Positions 36,017-46,677 of a stretch of 64,000 nt of DNA are shown here, one piece after another (position 1 is the stretch's first letter; each line of letters starts with the position of its first letter). The position numbers and the translations under genes were made by a program. Source of the DNA: a bacterium (GTDB lineage Bacteria > Electryoneota > RPQS01). Location of the stretch: the NCBI GenBank assembly GCA_016703065.1, contig JADJCU010000007.1, positions 124,001-188,000 on the forward strand. Direction: 5' to 3'. The notes below the pieces were generated by a model. The model had not been told where the DNA came from. It was given only the letters and a program-made list of their open reading frames with translations, and did no database searches.

Positions 36017-36538
36017 ATGGGCTTAGAGACCGTCCTCTTTCTGTTGCTCGCGGTGGGTGCCGTCTTGACGGCCCTTCTCGTTGTGACTACACCGTCGCCA
36101 ATCGGCAGCGCGCTCTATCTTGTGGGCACGATGTTCTGTTTGGCAGGTCTTTACGTTTTGCTTGCCGCGCCGTTTCTTGCTGCTATTCAAGTCATGGTTT
36201 ATGCAGGAGCCATCATTGTGCTCCTGCTTTTTGTTATCATGCTGTTGAACTTACGGCGAATCGAAGAGACAGTGCCGAGAATTTGGCGGATTGCCGGACT
36301 CTTCATAGCCGGCCTGACTCTGTTGGCGCTGTTTGTGGCTATCGTTCGCGGCAGTTCGGTTTTGCCGGACATGCCAGCCGTGCCCGACGGCTTCGGCAAG
36401 GTCAAAGCGCTGGGCGAAATCCTGTTCGGCAAGTACCTCTTTGCCTTTGAAGCTACGTCAGTATTGTTGCTCGCGGCGATGATCGGCGCAGTGACGTTGG
36501 TTCGCAAGACCGGCGGGGAGGGAAGAGATGGCCGTTGA
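36017..36538 (+). CDS. nuoJ: NADH-quinone oxidoreductase subunit J
   Basis: Membrane subunit of respiratory complex I. 173 residues with five predicted transmembrane segments. The conserved block SPIGSALYLVGTMFCLAGLYVLLAAPFLAAIQ is followed by VMVYAGAIIVLLLFVIMLL, which includes the pi-bulge helix region of subunit J. It overlaps nuoK by 11 nt. No nuoA-nuoI genes precede it, which is unusual: the gene upstream is lpxK. Confidence 0.92.
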   Translation: MGLETVLFLLLAVGAVLTALLVVTTPSPIGSALYLVGTMFCLAGLYVLLAAPFLAAIQVMVYAGAIIVLLLFVIMLLNLRRIEETVPRIWRIAGLFIAGLTLLALFVAIVRGSSVLPDMPAVPDGFGKVKALGEILFGKYLFAFEATSVLLLAAMIGAVTLVRKTGGEGRDGR

Positions 36539-36833
36539 GTTATCGCACTACCTGTTGCTCTCTGCCGTGCTGTTTGGAATTGGCACGCTGGGTGTCTTGA
36601 CGCGAAAAAACCTGATCATCATTTTGATGTCCGTTGAGTTAATGCTGAACGCGGTCAATTTGACCTTCATCTCCCTGGCTCGTCACGCCGCCGATCAGGA
36701 AGCGCAAGTAATCGTGTTTTTCGTATTGTGCGTCGCGGCGGCGGAAGTCGCAGTCGGACTGGCCATCTTGATCTCGATTTGGCGTAAGCGCGGAACCATG
36801 AATGTAGACGCGCTCAGCGCGCTGCGGGGATAA
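36528..36833 (+). CDS. nuoK: NADH-quinone oxidoreductase subunit K
   Basis: 101-residue membrane subunit with three transmembrane helices. The two conserved glutamates lie in IILMSVELMLNAVNLTF and VAAAEVAVGLAILI, both needed for proton pumping in characterised complex I. It overlaps nuoJ, and its TAA directly abuts the nuoL ATG. Confidence 0.95.
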   Translation: MAVELSHYLLLSAVLFGIGTLGVLTRKNLIIILMSVELMLNAVNLTFISLARHAADQEAQVIVFFVLCVAAAEVAVGLAILISIWRKRGTMNVDALSALRG

Positions 36834-38753
36834 ATGCTCGACCAACTGTATCTGATACCGCTCTTTCCACTGTTGGGTGTCCTGCTCAACACGTTTGTGT
36901 TGCGCGGCAAACCGGAGAAGCTGGTCGGTGGAGTTGCGGCCGCCATGGTTGGTGCGAGTTTCGTTGTGGCCGCTTCCTGCTTCTTTGCCTTGCTGGGTAT
37001 GCCGCCCGAAGCCCGTCACTTCGAACAGGACCTCTTCCGCTGGATCGTAGTCGGCAATTTCGCCGCCGAGGCGAGCTTCCTGGCTGACCCGCTCTCGATG
37101 ATCATGATGCTGATTGTAACGGGCGTATCATTTCTGATCCATGTCTATTCAATCGGCTACATGCATGGGGATGAGGGCTTCCGTAAGTTCTTCGTCTACC
37201 TCAATCTGTTTGTCTTCTTCATGCTCCTGCTTGTCATGGGGAGCAACTACTTGGTCATGTTCGTCGGCTGGGAAGGCGTGGGGCTTTGTTCCTATCTCTT
37301 GATCGGCTTCTGGTACACAGACGAATTGAAGGCCTCCGCGGGGAAGAAGGCGTTCATCATGAATCGCATCGGCGATTTCGGTTTTCTGCTCGCTATTTTC
37401 CTCATTTGGACGACCTTCGGGACGATTAACTTCCGCGAGATCGAGCCAATGGCGCAGGCCTATCCGCTCGGTGCGGGGGTGATTACGGGTATTTGTCTGC
37501 TTCTGTTTACAGGTGCAACGGGTAAGTCCGCGCAGCTTCCGCTTTACACATGGTTGCCCGACGCGATGGCCGGACCGACGCCCGTCTCGGCGTTAATCCA
37601 CGCCGCTACAATGGTCACTGCCGGCGTTTACATGATCGCGCGCTCAAATTTCCTGTTTTCGCTTTCTCCGGTTGCGATGGAGGTCGTCGCTTGGGTTGGA
37701 GCGCTGACAGCACTCTTTGCCGCGACCATCGGCCTCGTTCAGACTGACATCAAGAAGGTTCTGGCCTACTCAACGGTAAGCCAGCTTGGCTTCATGTTCC
37801 TCGCGTGCGGCGTCGGTGCCTATACGGCTGCGGTGTTTCATTTAATGACGCACGCCTTCTTCAAAGGGCTGCTGTTCCTCGGTTCGGGATCAGTTATCCA
37901 CGGCATGTCCAATGAGCAGGACATTCGCTTGATGGGAGGACTGAAGAGCAAGATGCCGTCGACCTACTGGACATTCCTAGTCGGCACTCTGGCCATCGCT
38001 GGCATACCGGGACTTGCGGGTTTCTTTTCAAAAGATGAGATTCTCTGGAAGACCTATGAGTCGCATCATGTTGTCTTGTGGGCTATCGGCCTAACGGCCG
38101 CCTTCTGTACGGCCTTCTATATGTTCCGCCTGCTGTATCTGACCTTCTTCGGCAAGTTCCGCGGATCAAAGGCGCAGGAGCATCATGTGCACGAATCGCC
38201 CAAGCTGATGACTGTGCCGCTTATGGTGTTGGCCGTCTTGTCAGCCATCGGTGGTTATATCGGCATGCCGCACGCGCTCGGTGGACACAACTACTTTCAC
38301 GAGTGGCTTTCGCCGTTGATTGCCGAACATGGCGAAGGGCATGGCGGTGGTCAAGCGGGCGTGCCAACCGCCGAATATGTATTGATGTTCGCCTCGGTCG
38401 CAATCGCCTTGATCGGTATCCTGTTAGCCCGCTCCTGGTATCTGGGTAAGTCATCGAGAGTCGAGTCTCTCGGCAAGTCTGGCCTCCAACGCCTACTATA
38501 CAACAAGTACTGGGTTGACCAGATCTACGACAATATGATCTCAAAGCCGCTCGTTCAAGCATCCGAGATTTTTGCGAGATACGTTGACCAGGGAACGGTG
38601 GACGGTGCGGTGAACGGCATTGGCACTACGGTCTCGAGTTTCGGCGGACTTGTCCGGCGGGTGCAGACCGGCGTTGTTCAGAATTATGCCGTGATGATGG
38701 GCATGGGAACCGTGCTCCTGTTGGGAGCACTTATCTGGTCGGTTCTGGGGTAA
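36834..38753 (+). CDS. nuoL: NADH-quinone oxidoreductase subunit L
   Basis: 639-residue antiporter-like proton-pumping subunit. The conserved core GWEGVGLCSYLLIGFWY carries the key Glu, and LPLYTWLPDAMAGPTPVSALIHAATMV and QTDIKKVLAYSTVSQLG carry the conserved lysines and histidines. The C-terminal part contains the long lateral helix (QIYDNMISKPLVQASEIF). Normal length. nuoM starts 4 nt after it. Confidence 0.95.
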   Translation: MLDQLYLIPLFPLLGVLLNTFVLRGKPEKLVGGVAAAMVGASFVVAASCFFALLGMPPEARHFEQDLFRWIVVGNFAAEASFLADPLSMIMMLIVTGVSFLIHVYSIGYMHGDEGFRKFFVYLNLFVFFMLLLVMGSNYLVMFVGWEGVGLCSYLLIGFWYTDELKASAGKKAFIMNRIGDFGFLLAIFLIWTTFGTINFREIEPMAQAYPLGAGVITGICLLLFTGATGKSAQLPLYTWLPDAMAGPTPVSALIHAATMVTAGVYMIARSNFLFSLSPVAMEVVAWVGALTALFAATIGLVQTDIKKVLAYSTVSQLGFMFLACGVGAYTAAVFHLMTHAFFKGLLFLGSGSVIHGMSNEQDIRLMGGLKSKMPSTYWTFLVGTLAIAGIPGLAGFFSKDEILWKTYESHHVVLWAIGLTAAFCTAFYMFRLLYLTFFGKFRGSKAQEHHVHESPKLMTVPLMVLAVLSAIGGYIGMPHALGGHNYFHEWLSPLIAEHGEGHGGGQAGVPTAEYVLMFASVAIALIGILLARSWYLGKSSRVESLGKSGLQRLLYNKYWVDQIYDNMISKPLVQASEIFARYVDQGTVDGAVNGIGTTVSSFGGLVRRVQTGVVQNYAVMMGMGTVLLLGALIWSVLG

Positions 38754-38757
38754 ACGG

Positions 38758-40273
38758 ATGCTGTTAACACTCTGCTTAGCCATTCCCGCCGTAACCAGCA
38801 TTCTCGTGCTGTTCTTGCCACGCACATCGCCGAGTCTTATACGCGGCGTCTCGCTGGCAGGAGCGCTTTGCCTCGTTTCTTGTTTCGCTCGTCGTCTTGG
38901 CAAACTTCCAGGTTGGTGTTGCCGAGTTCCAAATGGTCGAGAAGCTCCATTGGATCCCGTCGATAGGAGCCGAGTGGCATTTGGGCGTTGACGGAATCAG
39001 CCTCTTCTTATTGGTCTTGACAACGCTGCTCACCGTCCTATGTTTGCTGGCAAGCTGGCACACGATCCACGAGCGCGTTCAGGAGTATCACTTCTTTTTC
39101 CTTCTTCTTGAAGCGGGCATGATTGGCGTGTTTGCCGCGCTGGACCTGTTTGTCTTCTACGTGATGTGGGAAGTGATGTTGGTTCCGATGTTCTTCCTGA
39201 TCGGCGTCTGGGGCGGACAGCGCCGGCTCTACGCGACCATCAAGTTCTTCTTGTTCACGATGGCCGGTTCGGTCCTCATGCTTGCTGGCATCTTGTACAT
39301 GTATTTCCATACCGTCGACCCTGAGACAGGCCGGAATACGTTCAACTTGCTCCTGGCCACGTCACAGTCGAACTATGCGATTGACGTGCAACGCTGGCTT
39401 TTCCTGGCCTTCGGCTTGGCGTTTGCAATTAAGGTCCCGCTCTTTCCTCTTCATACATGGCTGCCTGATGCACACACTGAGGCCCCGACCGCTGGTTCCG
39501 TAATTCTTGCCGGCGTCCTGCTCAAAATGGGCACGTATGGCTTCTTGCGGTTCTGCCTGCCGATGTTTCCGCAGGCGACGCTCGAGTTCGTGCCTTGGAT
39601 TAGCTGGCTCTCATTGATCGGGATAACTTACGGCGCATTGGTTGCGATGGTGCAGAAGGACATGAAGAAGCTCGTGGCCTATTCCTCCGTTGCGCACCTG
39701 GGTTTCGTGATGCTCGGTACGTTCGCTCTGAATCAGCAGGGTCTCACGGGGTCGCTCCTGCAACAGATCAATCACGGTATCTCGACTGGCGCGCTGTTCC
39801 TTCTGGTGGGCGTGGTGTATGAGCGTAGGCATACCCGGATCATCGCCGACTACGGCGGTGTCGCGAAAGTGATGCCTGTCTACGCTGCGCTCTTCATGAT
39901 TGTCGCTCTATCATCGATCGGATTGCCGATCACCAACGGCTTTGTAGGCGAGTTTCTCATCCTCATGGGAGCCTTCGCCTCTAATAAACTTTACGGCGTA
40001 ATTGCCACGTCCGGCGTGATCTTGGCCGCCGTCTACCTCTTATGGATGTACCAACGCGTCTTCTACGGTCAGATCGTCCACGAAGAGAACAGTAAACTGC
40101 GCGACATCACGCTATTTGAGGCCGCTCCGATTCTCGTCCTGATCGTACTGGCTATTTGGATCGGCGTCTATCCCGACCCAATTCTGGCGCGAATGGAGCC
40201 CTCCTTGCAGCTCCTGTTGGAGAAGTTCCAGCAGGGCGAATTCTCGCAACTGCAGGGGGTACTTCCGAGATGA
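38758..40273 (+). CDS. nuoM: NADH-quinone oxidoreductase subunit M, frameshifted near the N-terminus
   Basis: Second antiporter-like subunit, about 504 residues. The first frame gives MLLTLCLAIPAVTSILVLFLPR and SLAGALCLVS. The rest is in another frame from about 38875 (SLVVLANFQVGVAEFQMVEKL). Downstream are LDLFVFYVMWEVMLVPMFFL (key Glu), PLFPLHTWLPDAHTEAPTAGSVILAG and MVQKDMKKLVAYSSVAHLG. The shift equals one extra or two missing bases at about 38865-38885. The gene overlaps nuoN by 4 nt. Confidence 0.93.
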
Positions 40274-41697
40274 ACCTGAATGACGTCATGGGCGTCCTTC
40301 CTGAACTCATCGTTATCCTGACTGCGTTGATCGCGATCATCGTCGACGTCGCGGCGCGTGAGCGCAACGCCTCGGCTTCGCAAGGCGTCACGGTTCTTGG
40401 CCTGTTGGTCGCGGGAGTGGTTGCGATCGCTTCACCCGCTGAAACCGCGATGCTAATGAGCGGCCAGGTGTTTAATGACGGATTCGCCTCGTGGTTCCGC
40501 GCCCTTTTTTGCGCAATCGGCGCGATGACGGCAGTATTCTCTCTTGTCTATTTGAAGCATCGCAACATTCGTCTCGGCGAGTATTACTCGCTTCTCGCGA
40601 TGTGCGTGTTTGGGATGATGGTAATGGGTTCGGCGGCGAATCTGCTGCTGTTCTTTGTCGGGCTCGAGACCATGTCGATTTCGCTGTACGTTCTAGTCGG
40701 GCTGCGGCGTGACGACTCGGGCTCGGTTGAAGGCAGCCTGAAGTATCTCGTGTTGGGAGCGTTTTCTTCGGCGTTCTTGCTGTACGGTATGGCGCTGATA
40801 TACGGCGGCATCGGTTCGCTCGAGTATGTGGTCATCGGAGACGCATTACGCGACAGCACCGGAATCGGACCGATGACCGTAACGGGAATCGGCCTGCTGT
40901 TGGTTGGCTTCGCTTTCAAGATTTCGGCAGTGCCATTCCATTTCTGGTCGCCAGATGTTTATGAAGGCGCACCGACAACGATCACAGCGTTTATGTCGAC
41001 GGGCGCAAAAGCTGCGGCCTTTGTCGGCTTGATTCGCGTCTTTGGGATCGCCCTGGCCGAAACGAATGAGCACTGGGTTGGCGTCTTGACTGTGTTATCG
41101 ATCGTCACAATGACGTTGGGAAACGTGAGTGCCCTTCGACAGACCAGCGTCAAGCGAATGCTGGCCTATTCGTCCATTGCCCACGCTGGCTACTTGCTGG
41201 TCGGTATTGTGGCGGGTTCGAAAGCGGCGTTTGCGGCCTCCGGATTCTACCTGATTGGCTATGCACTGATGAACCTTGGTGCCTTTGGCGTTCTAATCCT
41301 TTTGAATCAGCGCGGGAAGGGTGACTATTCAATTGACTCCCTGCGCGGCATGGGCACCGTTCACCCGGTGCTAGGCCTGACGATGGCTATCTTTATGCTA
41401 TCCTTGATCGGCATTCCGCCGACCGCAGGTTTCTTTGGGAAGTTGTTCGTCTTCTCCGCCGCGATCGAGCGGGGACATCTTCTGCTCGCGATTATCGGCC
41501 TTTTGAATAGCGCGGTGGCGGCCTACTACTACTTGCGAGTGATATCAACCATGTACATGGCCAAGCCTGAAGGCGATGTCGCGATTACTGAGCCGATGGG
41601 CTACAAAGTCGCGCTTGTGATCTCTTCAATCCTAATCATTGTGCTTGGCATGTTCCCGGATCAGCTTGTAGCCGCGCTTCTGAAAGCCGTTCCTTAA
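40270..41697 (+). CDS. nuoN: NADH-quinone oxidoreductase subunit N
   Basis: 475-residue antiporter-like subunit that completes the membrane arm. The true start is ATG 40270, overlapping nuoM; the open frame upstream is inside nuoM. FVGLETMSISLYVLVGLRR, AVPFHFWSPDVYEGAPTTITAFMSTGAKAA and LRQTSVKRMLAYSSIAHAGYLL are the conserved helices with charged residues. It is followed by a strong hairpin terminator, which ends the nuoJ-N transcript. Confidence 0.94.
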   Translation: MNLNDVMGVLPELIVILTALIAIIVDVAARERNASASQGVTVLGLLVAGVVAIASPAETAMLMSGQVFNDGFASWFRALFCAIGAMTAVFSLVYLKHRNIRLGEYYSLLAMCVFGMMVMGSAANLLLFFVGLETMSISLYVLVGLRRDDSGSVEGSLKYLVLGAFSSAFLLYGMALIYGGIGSLEYVVIGDALRDSTGIGPMTVTGIGLLLVGFAFKISAVPFHFWSPDVYEGAPTTITAFMSTGAKAAAFVGLIRVFGIALAETNEHWVGVLTVLSIVTMTLGNVSALRQTSVKRMLAYSSIAHAGYLLVGIVAGSKAAFAASGFYLIGYALMNLGAFGVLILLNQRGKGDYSIDSLRGMGTVHPVLGLTMAIFMLSLIGIPPTAGFFGKLFVFSAAIERGHLLLAIIGLLNSAVAAYYYLRVISTMYMAKPEGDVAITEPMGYKVALVISSILIIVLGMFPDQLVAALLKAVP

Positions 41698-41720
41698 CCG
41701 ATAACCCAATATGACTATGC

Positions 41721-41747
41721 AAAAGCCCTCGAAATTCGAGGGCTTTT
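41721..41747. terminator. Bidirectional terminator between nuoN and the aminotransferase gene
   Basis: AAAAGCCCTC pairs with GAGGGCTTTT around GAAATTC (the inner bases can pair too). The A-run and T-run on the two sides allow it to work for both convergent transcripts. Confidence 0.9.
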
Positions 41748-41771
41748 GCTCTTCAACAAATATTGAACTAT

Positions 41772-42989
41772 TTACGCGGCCGCTGGCTCAAAGATGGACA
41801 AGAAGTCGTCGATATGCGCGTAAGCCTTTCTAAGGGTTTCTTCGGGCGGCAAGAACACGATTCGGAAATGGCGCGTCCCCGGCCTTTGGCCGAATCCGGA
41901 ACCATGCACTGTGACGACGGCTTTGGACTTAATGAGTTCACGCACGAATAACTCGTCGGGCTGCTCGATATTCAACCGCGGGAAAGCATAAAACGCGCCT
42001 CGCGGTGCAACGCAAGACACACCTGGAATCGCGTTGAGCATCTCGACCGACAAATCGCGGCGGCGCGAGAGCTTCGTTTTCATTTCGACAAGATGCGATT
42101 GGTCTCCGTCGAGCGCTGGAGCGATGGCGTACTGCTCCGGGTGATTAGCAGATAGCCTCGCCCGCAATAGCTTGTTGATCGCCTCTACGTAGTCGCTAAC
42201 CCGCTTAACGTCACCAGAGACGATTCCCCAGCCGATGCGAAAACCCGGAGCGACGTAGGCCTTTGACATACCGTTGAACGTCACAATCGGATGATCCTGA
42301 TCGAGCGACGCAATCGACAGGTGCTTACCACCGTCCAGTATCAATTTGTCGTAAATCTCGTCGGCAAATATCACTAAACTGTGTTTTCGTGCCAGTTCAA
42401 GAATACCTTCAAGAGTCCTGCGCTCGCAGACCGATCCTGTCGGATTGTTTGGATTAATAAGCACAATGGCGCGCGTCTTCGGCGTGATTTTTGATGCGAT
42501 ATCATCGAGGTCAGGCTGCCATCCGTTGGCCTCATCAAGATAGTATGGAATTTCCTTGGCTTCGAGTTTTGCGAGCAACGCCGTATACAGCGGATAGCCA
42601 GGGGTCGGCGTCAAGACATTCTCACCCGCATTCACCAACGCGGAGAGGCAAACGTCGATCGCCTCGCTCGCTCCCGTCGTGACAAACACGTCGTGGATGT
42701 TGCGGATGCCGTTCCGTTCAGCGGCGCCGCGGATGGCTTCTACTGCTGAGGGAATTCCCGTCGACGGCGCGTAGCCGTTCAAGTTGTCTCGCATCGCCTT
42801 GAGCGTAGCTTCGATAACGTGCTCAGGCGTCCTGAAATCAAACAAGTTCGGATCGCCGATGTTCAAATAGAGCATCTCGCGGCCTGTCGCCGCAATCTGC
42901 TGCGCGATCACTACGACATCGCGAACGGCGTAAGTGACCTCTGCCGTCCGGTGTGCGGGAGAAACCCGGTTGCTGTTTTGCTTGTCCAT
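41772..42989 (-). CDS. Alanine-synthesising PLP aminotransferase (AlaA-like)
   Basis: Class I/II fold-type I aminotransferase of 405 residues. LYLNIGDPNLFDF, PTPGYPLYTALLAKLEAKE, YYLDEANGWQPDLDDI, LINPNNPTGSV, FADEIYDKLIL and the PLP lysine motif FNGMSKAYVAPGFRIGW align in order with E. coli AlaA, which makes alanine from pyruvate and glutamate. An aspartate aminotransferase cannot be excluded. ATG 42989 (MDKQNSN) is chosen; the longer frame would run into the transporter gene upstream. Last gene of a glgB-transporter-aminotransferase unit. Confidence 0.85.
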   Translation of the reverse strand: MDKQNSNRVSPAHRTAEVTYAVRDVVVIAQQIAATGREMLYLNIGDPNLFDFRTPEHVIEATLKAMRDNLNGYAPSTGIPSAVEAIRGAAERNGIRNIHDVFVTTGASEAIDVCLSALVNAGENVLTPTPGYPLYTALLAKLEAKEIPYYLDEANGWQPDLDDIASKITPKTRAIVLINPNNPTGSVCERRTLEGILELARKHSLVIFADEIYDKLILDGGKHLSIASLDQDHPIVTFNGMSKAYVAPGFRIGWGIVSGDVKRVSDYVEAINKLLRARLSANHPEQYAIAPALDGDQSHLVEMKTKLSRRRDLSVEMLNAIPGVSCVAPRGAFYAFPRLNIEQPDELFVRELIKSKAVVTVHGSGFGQRPGTRHFRIVFLPPEETLRKAYAHIDDFLSIFEPAAA

Positions 42990-43005
42990 ATCTTGAAGTG
43001 TCTGA

Positions 43006-44665
43006 CTAAATGTCTTTGGGGTGCCATTTGTGTGCGAAATGCGCATAAATGGCGATGCCAATTGCCGACACGAATCCAATTCCGGCAAATTGATACCAGA
43101 GTTCGTACGGATGATACGTGTTCCATAGAGTAGTCGTCACTTGCGCCGCGTCCATTCCAGAAATCGTGCCCAGGAATTCTGTGGCCTTAGTGCGGGCGAC
43201 ACCCTCGCCTTGGACAAACACGTCGCTTGCGGTTTGCGTTGCCCTGTCGATGCTCAAGCCGGCGGTCTGTAACTTTGCGGCTATGCTCTCCCGCGTGGAG
43301 TCAATGGTAATGCCGAATTTGTCTGCAAGGTACCTCAGGGAAAGATTCGCCTTGTCGCCCATCTTATCATAGACTTCGCCGCCCATCAAGGAGCCATAGC
43401 TCCAGCCGATCGCAAGCGGGATATTCGCATAGCCCATATAGAGCGCTTTTTGGCCTTCGGGCGCGATCACGCCGAGGTACTCGTTCATTTTAGGGCTCGC
43501 GAGCATTTCGCCTACGCTGAACATCATGATGCCAAGAATACACAGATAGCCCGACATCGTGAAGCCCGCGAAGATGAGCCCAGCCGAGGCAATCGTCATG
43601 CCGAAGAGAATTGCCGTCAGCCTTCGCATTCTGGCCACAAGATAGGACACGAAGATCACGCAAATCACAATTAGCCCTGAATTCGCATTGATCATCCACT
43701 CTTGAGTAATCATCGTTCCGCGCGGCTGAACGTCCGTCATCCAGCCCGGCAGACTCAGCGCCTGCACAATCATCGAGCTGTCAACCCAATCGACAATGAA
43801 ATTTGGCAGCATATCGAACAGCTGCATGAACATCAGCCAGAATCCCGACATGAGCCAGATGAACGCGCCCACACGGGTTGTGCGAATAACGAGCAGTCCG
43901 AGCGAAACTGCAATGATGATCATGCGGCCTATGTTCGGAATCGGCAAAAGAAAGGAGAAAATAATTGCCGTTCCTGCCGCCGGAACAAGCCACCAAGGCC
44001 GCGCCATATTGATGCATGTCGTCTTGAAAATCGTCCACGGCGTACCAGTCTGATCACCGCCTGCCGGGACCTCTTTATATGTGAAGAGCATCAGGAAATT
44101 CAAGCTGACGATTGCCGCACAGCCGTAGAAGACCGCCGGCCACGAAATGCCGTACAGAAAATGCGCCAGCGGCGGCCCAAGGAAGCCGCCGATATTCACG
44201 ACCATGTAAAATGTACCCCAGCCGACCGAGGAAGTCTCTTTCCTGATCGACTGCACCAACGTTCCCTGGATGCCCGGCTTAAAGACCGCCGTGCCCAGCG
44301 CGAGCACCGAACAGCCGAACATGAAGGGCAGGTAGTCGCGCTGAGTAGCCATCAGAAGGTAACCGATCGCCTTGAGCCCAATACTCCATGCAATCGTCTT
44401 CTTGTATCCGTAACGGTCCGCGAATCCTCCCGAAAAACATCGGCACCAAAGACTGCACAAGCGCCCAGACGAAGAATATCTCGCCTTTCTGAATCTGCGT
44501 GAAGTGCAGGCCGTTAATCTCATCGGCCTGTGCGATGTAAATCGGAATTACCGTGCGCACGCCGTAGTAGGCAAGACGCTCGATCATCTCCATGATATTG
44601 AGCATCCAGAACGGTCGCCCAAACTGGGATAGCTGTGCAAAGAGGTTCTGTCGGCTTTGGCTCAC
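43006..44665 (-). CDS. MFS transporter of the POT/peptide-transporter type, one-base frameshift
   Basis: Inner-membrane transporter, about 552 residues when repaired, with many hydrophobic helices. The N-terminal segment (FGRPFWMLNIMEMIERLAYYGVR) is like that of proton-dependent oligopeptide transporters, followed by FADRYGYKKTIAWSI in the second frame. The shift lies at AAAAA 44433-44437 (TTTTT on the coding strand): with one base fewer it reads VPMFSGGFADRYG. An unusually long polar segment (about residues 440-515) precedes the last helix. GTG start at 44665. It lies between glgB and the aminotransferase gene. Substrate not determinable. Confidence 0.8.
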
Positions 44666-44696
44666 GTTGTCCTTGAGTTGGAGATGATGAAGACGT

Positions 44697-46612
44697 TCAA
44701 GACTTCAGGGCTTTGGGTGCGGATGGACTCTTCAGGTATATGGCGCCAAGCGGTGGTATTGTCAGCCGGATTGAATAAGGTCTGCCATGGCTGGCTTCAC
44801 GAGCCGTCTCGACGCCTCCCATGTTGCCGACGCCTGATCCCCAGTACGCCTGCGCGTCACTGTTCAACAGCTCTGTCCACGTGCCTTCGAGCGGAACTCC
44901 GAGTCGATAGTCGTAGCGCGGCACCGGAGTGAAATTCAAAGCGATCAGGATTGACGAGTCATGTTCGGTGCCCCGCCGTAGAAATGTGAAGACCGACTGG
45001 TCCGCATCTTGGCAATCCAGCCACTCAAATCCTTGCGGCTGAAAGTCAAATTTATGCAGTGCCGGTTCATTCCGATAGACCCGATTCAAGTCCCTTACCC
45101 ATTTCTGCATGCCGGAGTGGGAGGGAAAGTCGAGTAGATTCCAATCCACAGAGTCATCGTGATTCCATTCGCGCCACTGCGCGATCTCGCAGCCCATGAA
45201 CAAGAGCTTTTGCCGGGCATGCCCCACATATACGCATAGAGAGAGCGCAGATTCGCGAACTTCTGCCACATGTCTCCGCTCATCTTGTTGAGCAGAGAGC
45301 CCTTTCCGTGCACAACTTCGTCATGCGACAACGGCAGCACGAAATTCTCGGTGAACGCATAGAGCATGCGGAAAGTCAATAGATGATGATGATACTTCCG
45401 GAAGATCGGATCGAGCTTCATGTACTCGAGAGTATCGTGCATCCATCCCATGTCCCATTTCATTCGGAAGCCTAACCCTCCGATATAAGGCGGGCGTGAG
45501 ACCATCGGCCAGGACGTACTCTCTTCTGCGATCGGAATCGTTCCTGGAAACGCGACGCCTACTTCGTGATTGAGCCGTTTCAAGAACTCGATTGCGTCAA
45601 CGTTTTCCTTACCACCGTACCTGTTGGGAATCCACTCGCCCTGTTTGCGCGAATAGTCCAGGTAGAGCATCGACGCGACGCCGTCCACGCGCAAACCGTC
45701 ACCGTGGTAGAAATCGAGCCAGAAGAACGCTGAGCTGATGAGAAAGGAGCGAACCTCGTCGCGGCCGTAATTGAAGATGAAACTGCCCCAATCGGGGTGG
45801 AACCCTTGTTTGCGGTCGGCGTGTTCATAGACGTAGGTGCCGTCAAAATAACCGAGAGAATATTCGTCCGTCGCGAAGTGCGATGGAACCCAGTCGAAAA
45901 TCACTCCAAGTCCGTGCTGATGCAGCTGATCGATCAAGTACATCAGGTCCTGAGGCGAACCGTAGCGTGCGCTCGGCGCAAAGTAAGCGCTAACCTGATA
46001 ACCCCACGATCCGTAGTAGGGATGCTCCATCACGGGCATCAGTTCAACGTGCGTGAAACCGTTTTCCCTTAAATACTGAATCAAGCGCGGAGCCATTTCG
46101 CGATAGTGCAGCGATCTGTTTCCGTCATCGCGCACACGATCCCAGCTGCCGGGATGCAGCTCGTAAATACTGATCGGTGAGTCGTCTGAGTTGTATTCAT
46201 GGCGCTTGGACATCCAATCGGCGTCGCGCCATTCGTATTTGAGATCGTGCACAATTGAAGCGGACTTCGGAGGCATTTCTGTTCGGAATGCGAACGGATC
46301 AGCTTTGTCTACCTCATATCGGGAAGTGCGCGAACGGATGTGAAATTTGTAGGCGTCGCCAGCCTTCGCTTCTGCCAGGAATCCTTCCCAGATACCGCTA
46401 TTCTCCTGCTGGTGCAACGGATGCGCATCAACCTTCCAGTCGTTAAACTCGCCGATTACCGAAACGTCGCGCGCGTCGGGCGCCCAAACAGCGAAGGCTA
46501 CACCCTTAACGCCGTCGCGATTCTCAATATGCGCACCAAATTTTCGGTACAGCCGGAAATGACTGCCCTCATTAAAAAGGTATCTATCTTCTGGAGTAAG
46601 GAAGGAAGACAT
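44697..46612 (-). CDS. glgB: 1,4-alpha-glucan branching enzyme, one-base frameshift
   Basis: GH13 enzyme that creates alpha-1,6 branches in glycogen. The CBM48 domain (GVAFAVWAPDARDVSVIGEFNDW) is followed by the catalytic barrel with GLRVDGVASMLYLDYSR (nucleophile Asp), TIPIAEESTSWP (Glu) and LPLSHDEVVHGKGSLLNKM. At TTTT 45208-45211 (AAAA on the coding strand) one base is missing; adding it joins YMWGMPGK to KLLFMGCEIAQWREWNH. Repaired length is about 638 residues. Its promoter is at 46644-46672. No other glycogen genes are in view. Confidence 0.94.
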
Positions 46613-46643
46613 AGGCGGGAAAGGTGTAACGTACTATCTTTAC

Positions 46644-46672
46644 AATATAGACTTGTGGCCCCGGATTAGCAA
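46644..46672 (-). promoter_or_regulatory. glgB promoter
   Basis: Minus strand: -35 TTGCTA (46672-46667), 17 nt, -10 TATATT (46649-46644), about 32 nt before the glgB start and just after the crcB stop. Confidence 0.6.
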
Positions 46673-46677
46673 GCCGC

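Noticed and set aside
43702..44502. 266-codon plus-strand open frame opposite the POT transporter
   Set aside because: Rich in Arg/His/Asn, typical of an antisense shadow; the transporter on the other strand is clear.
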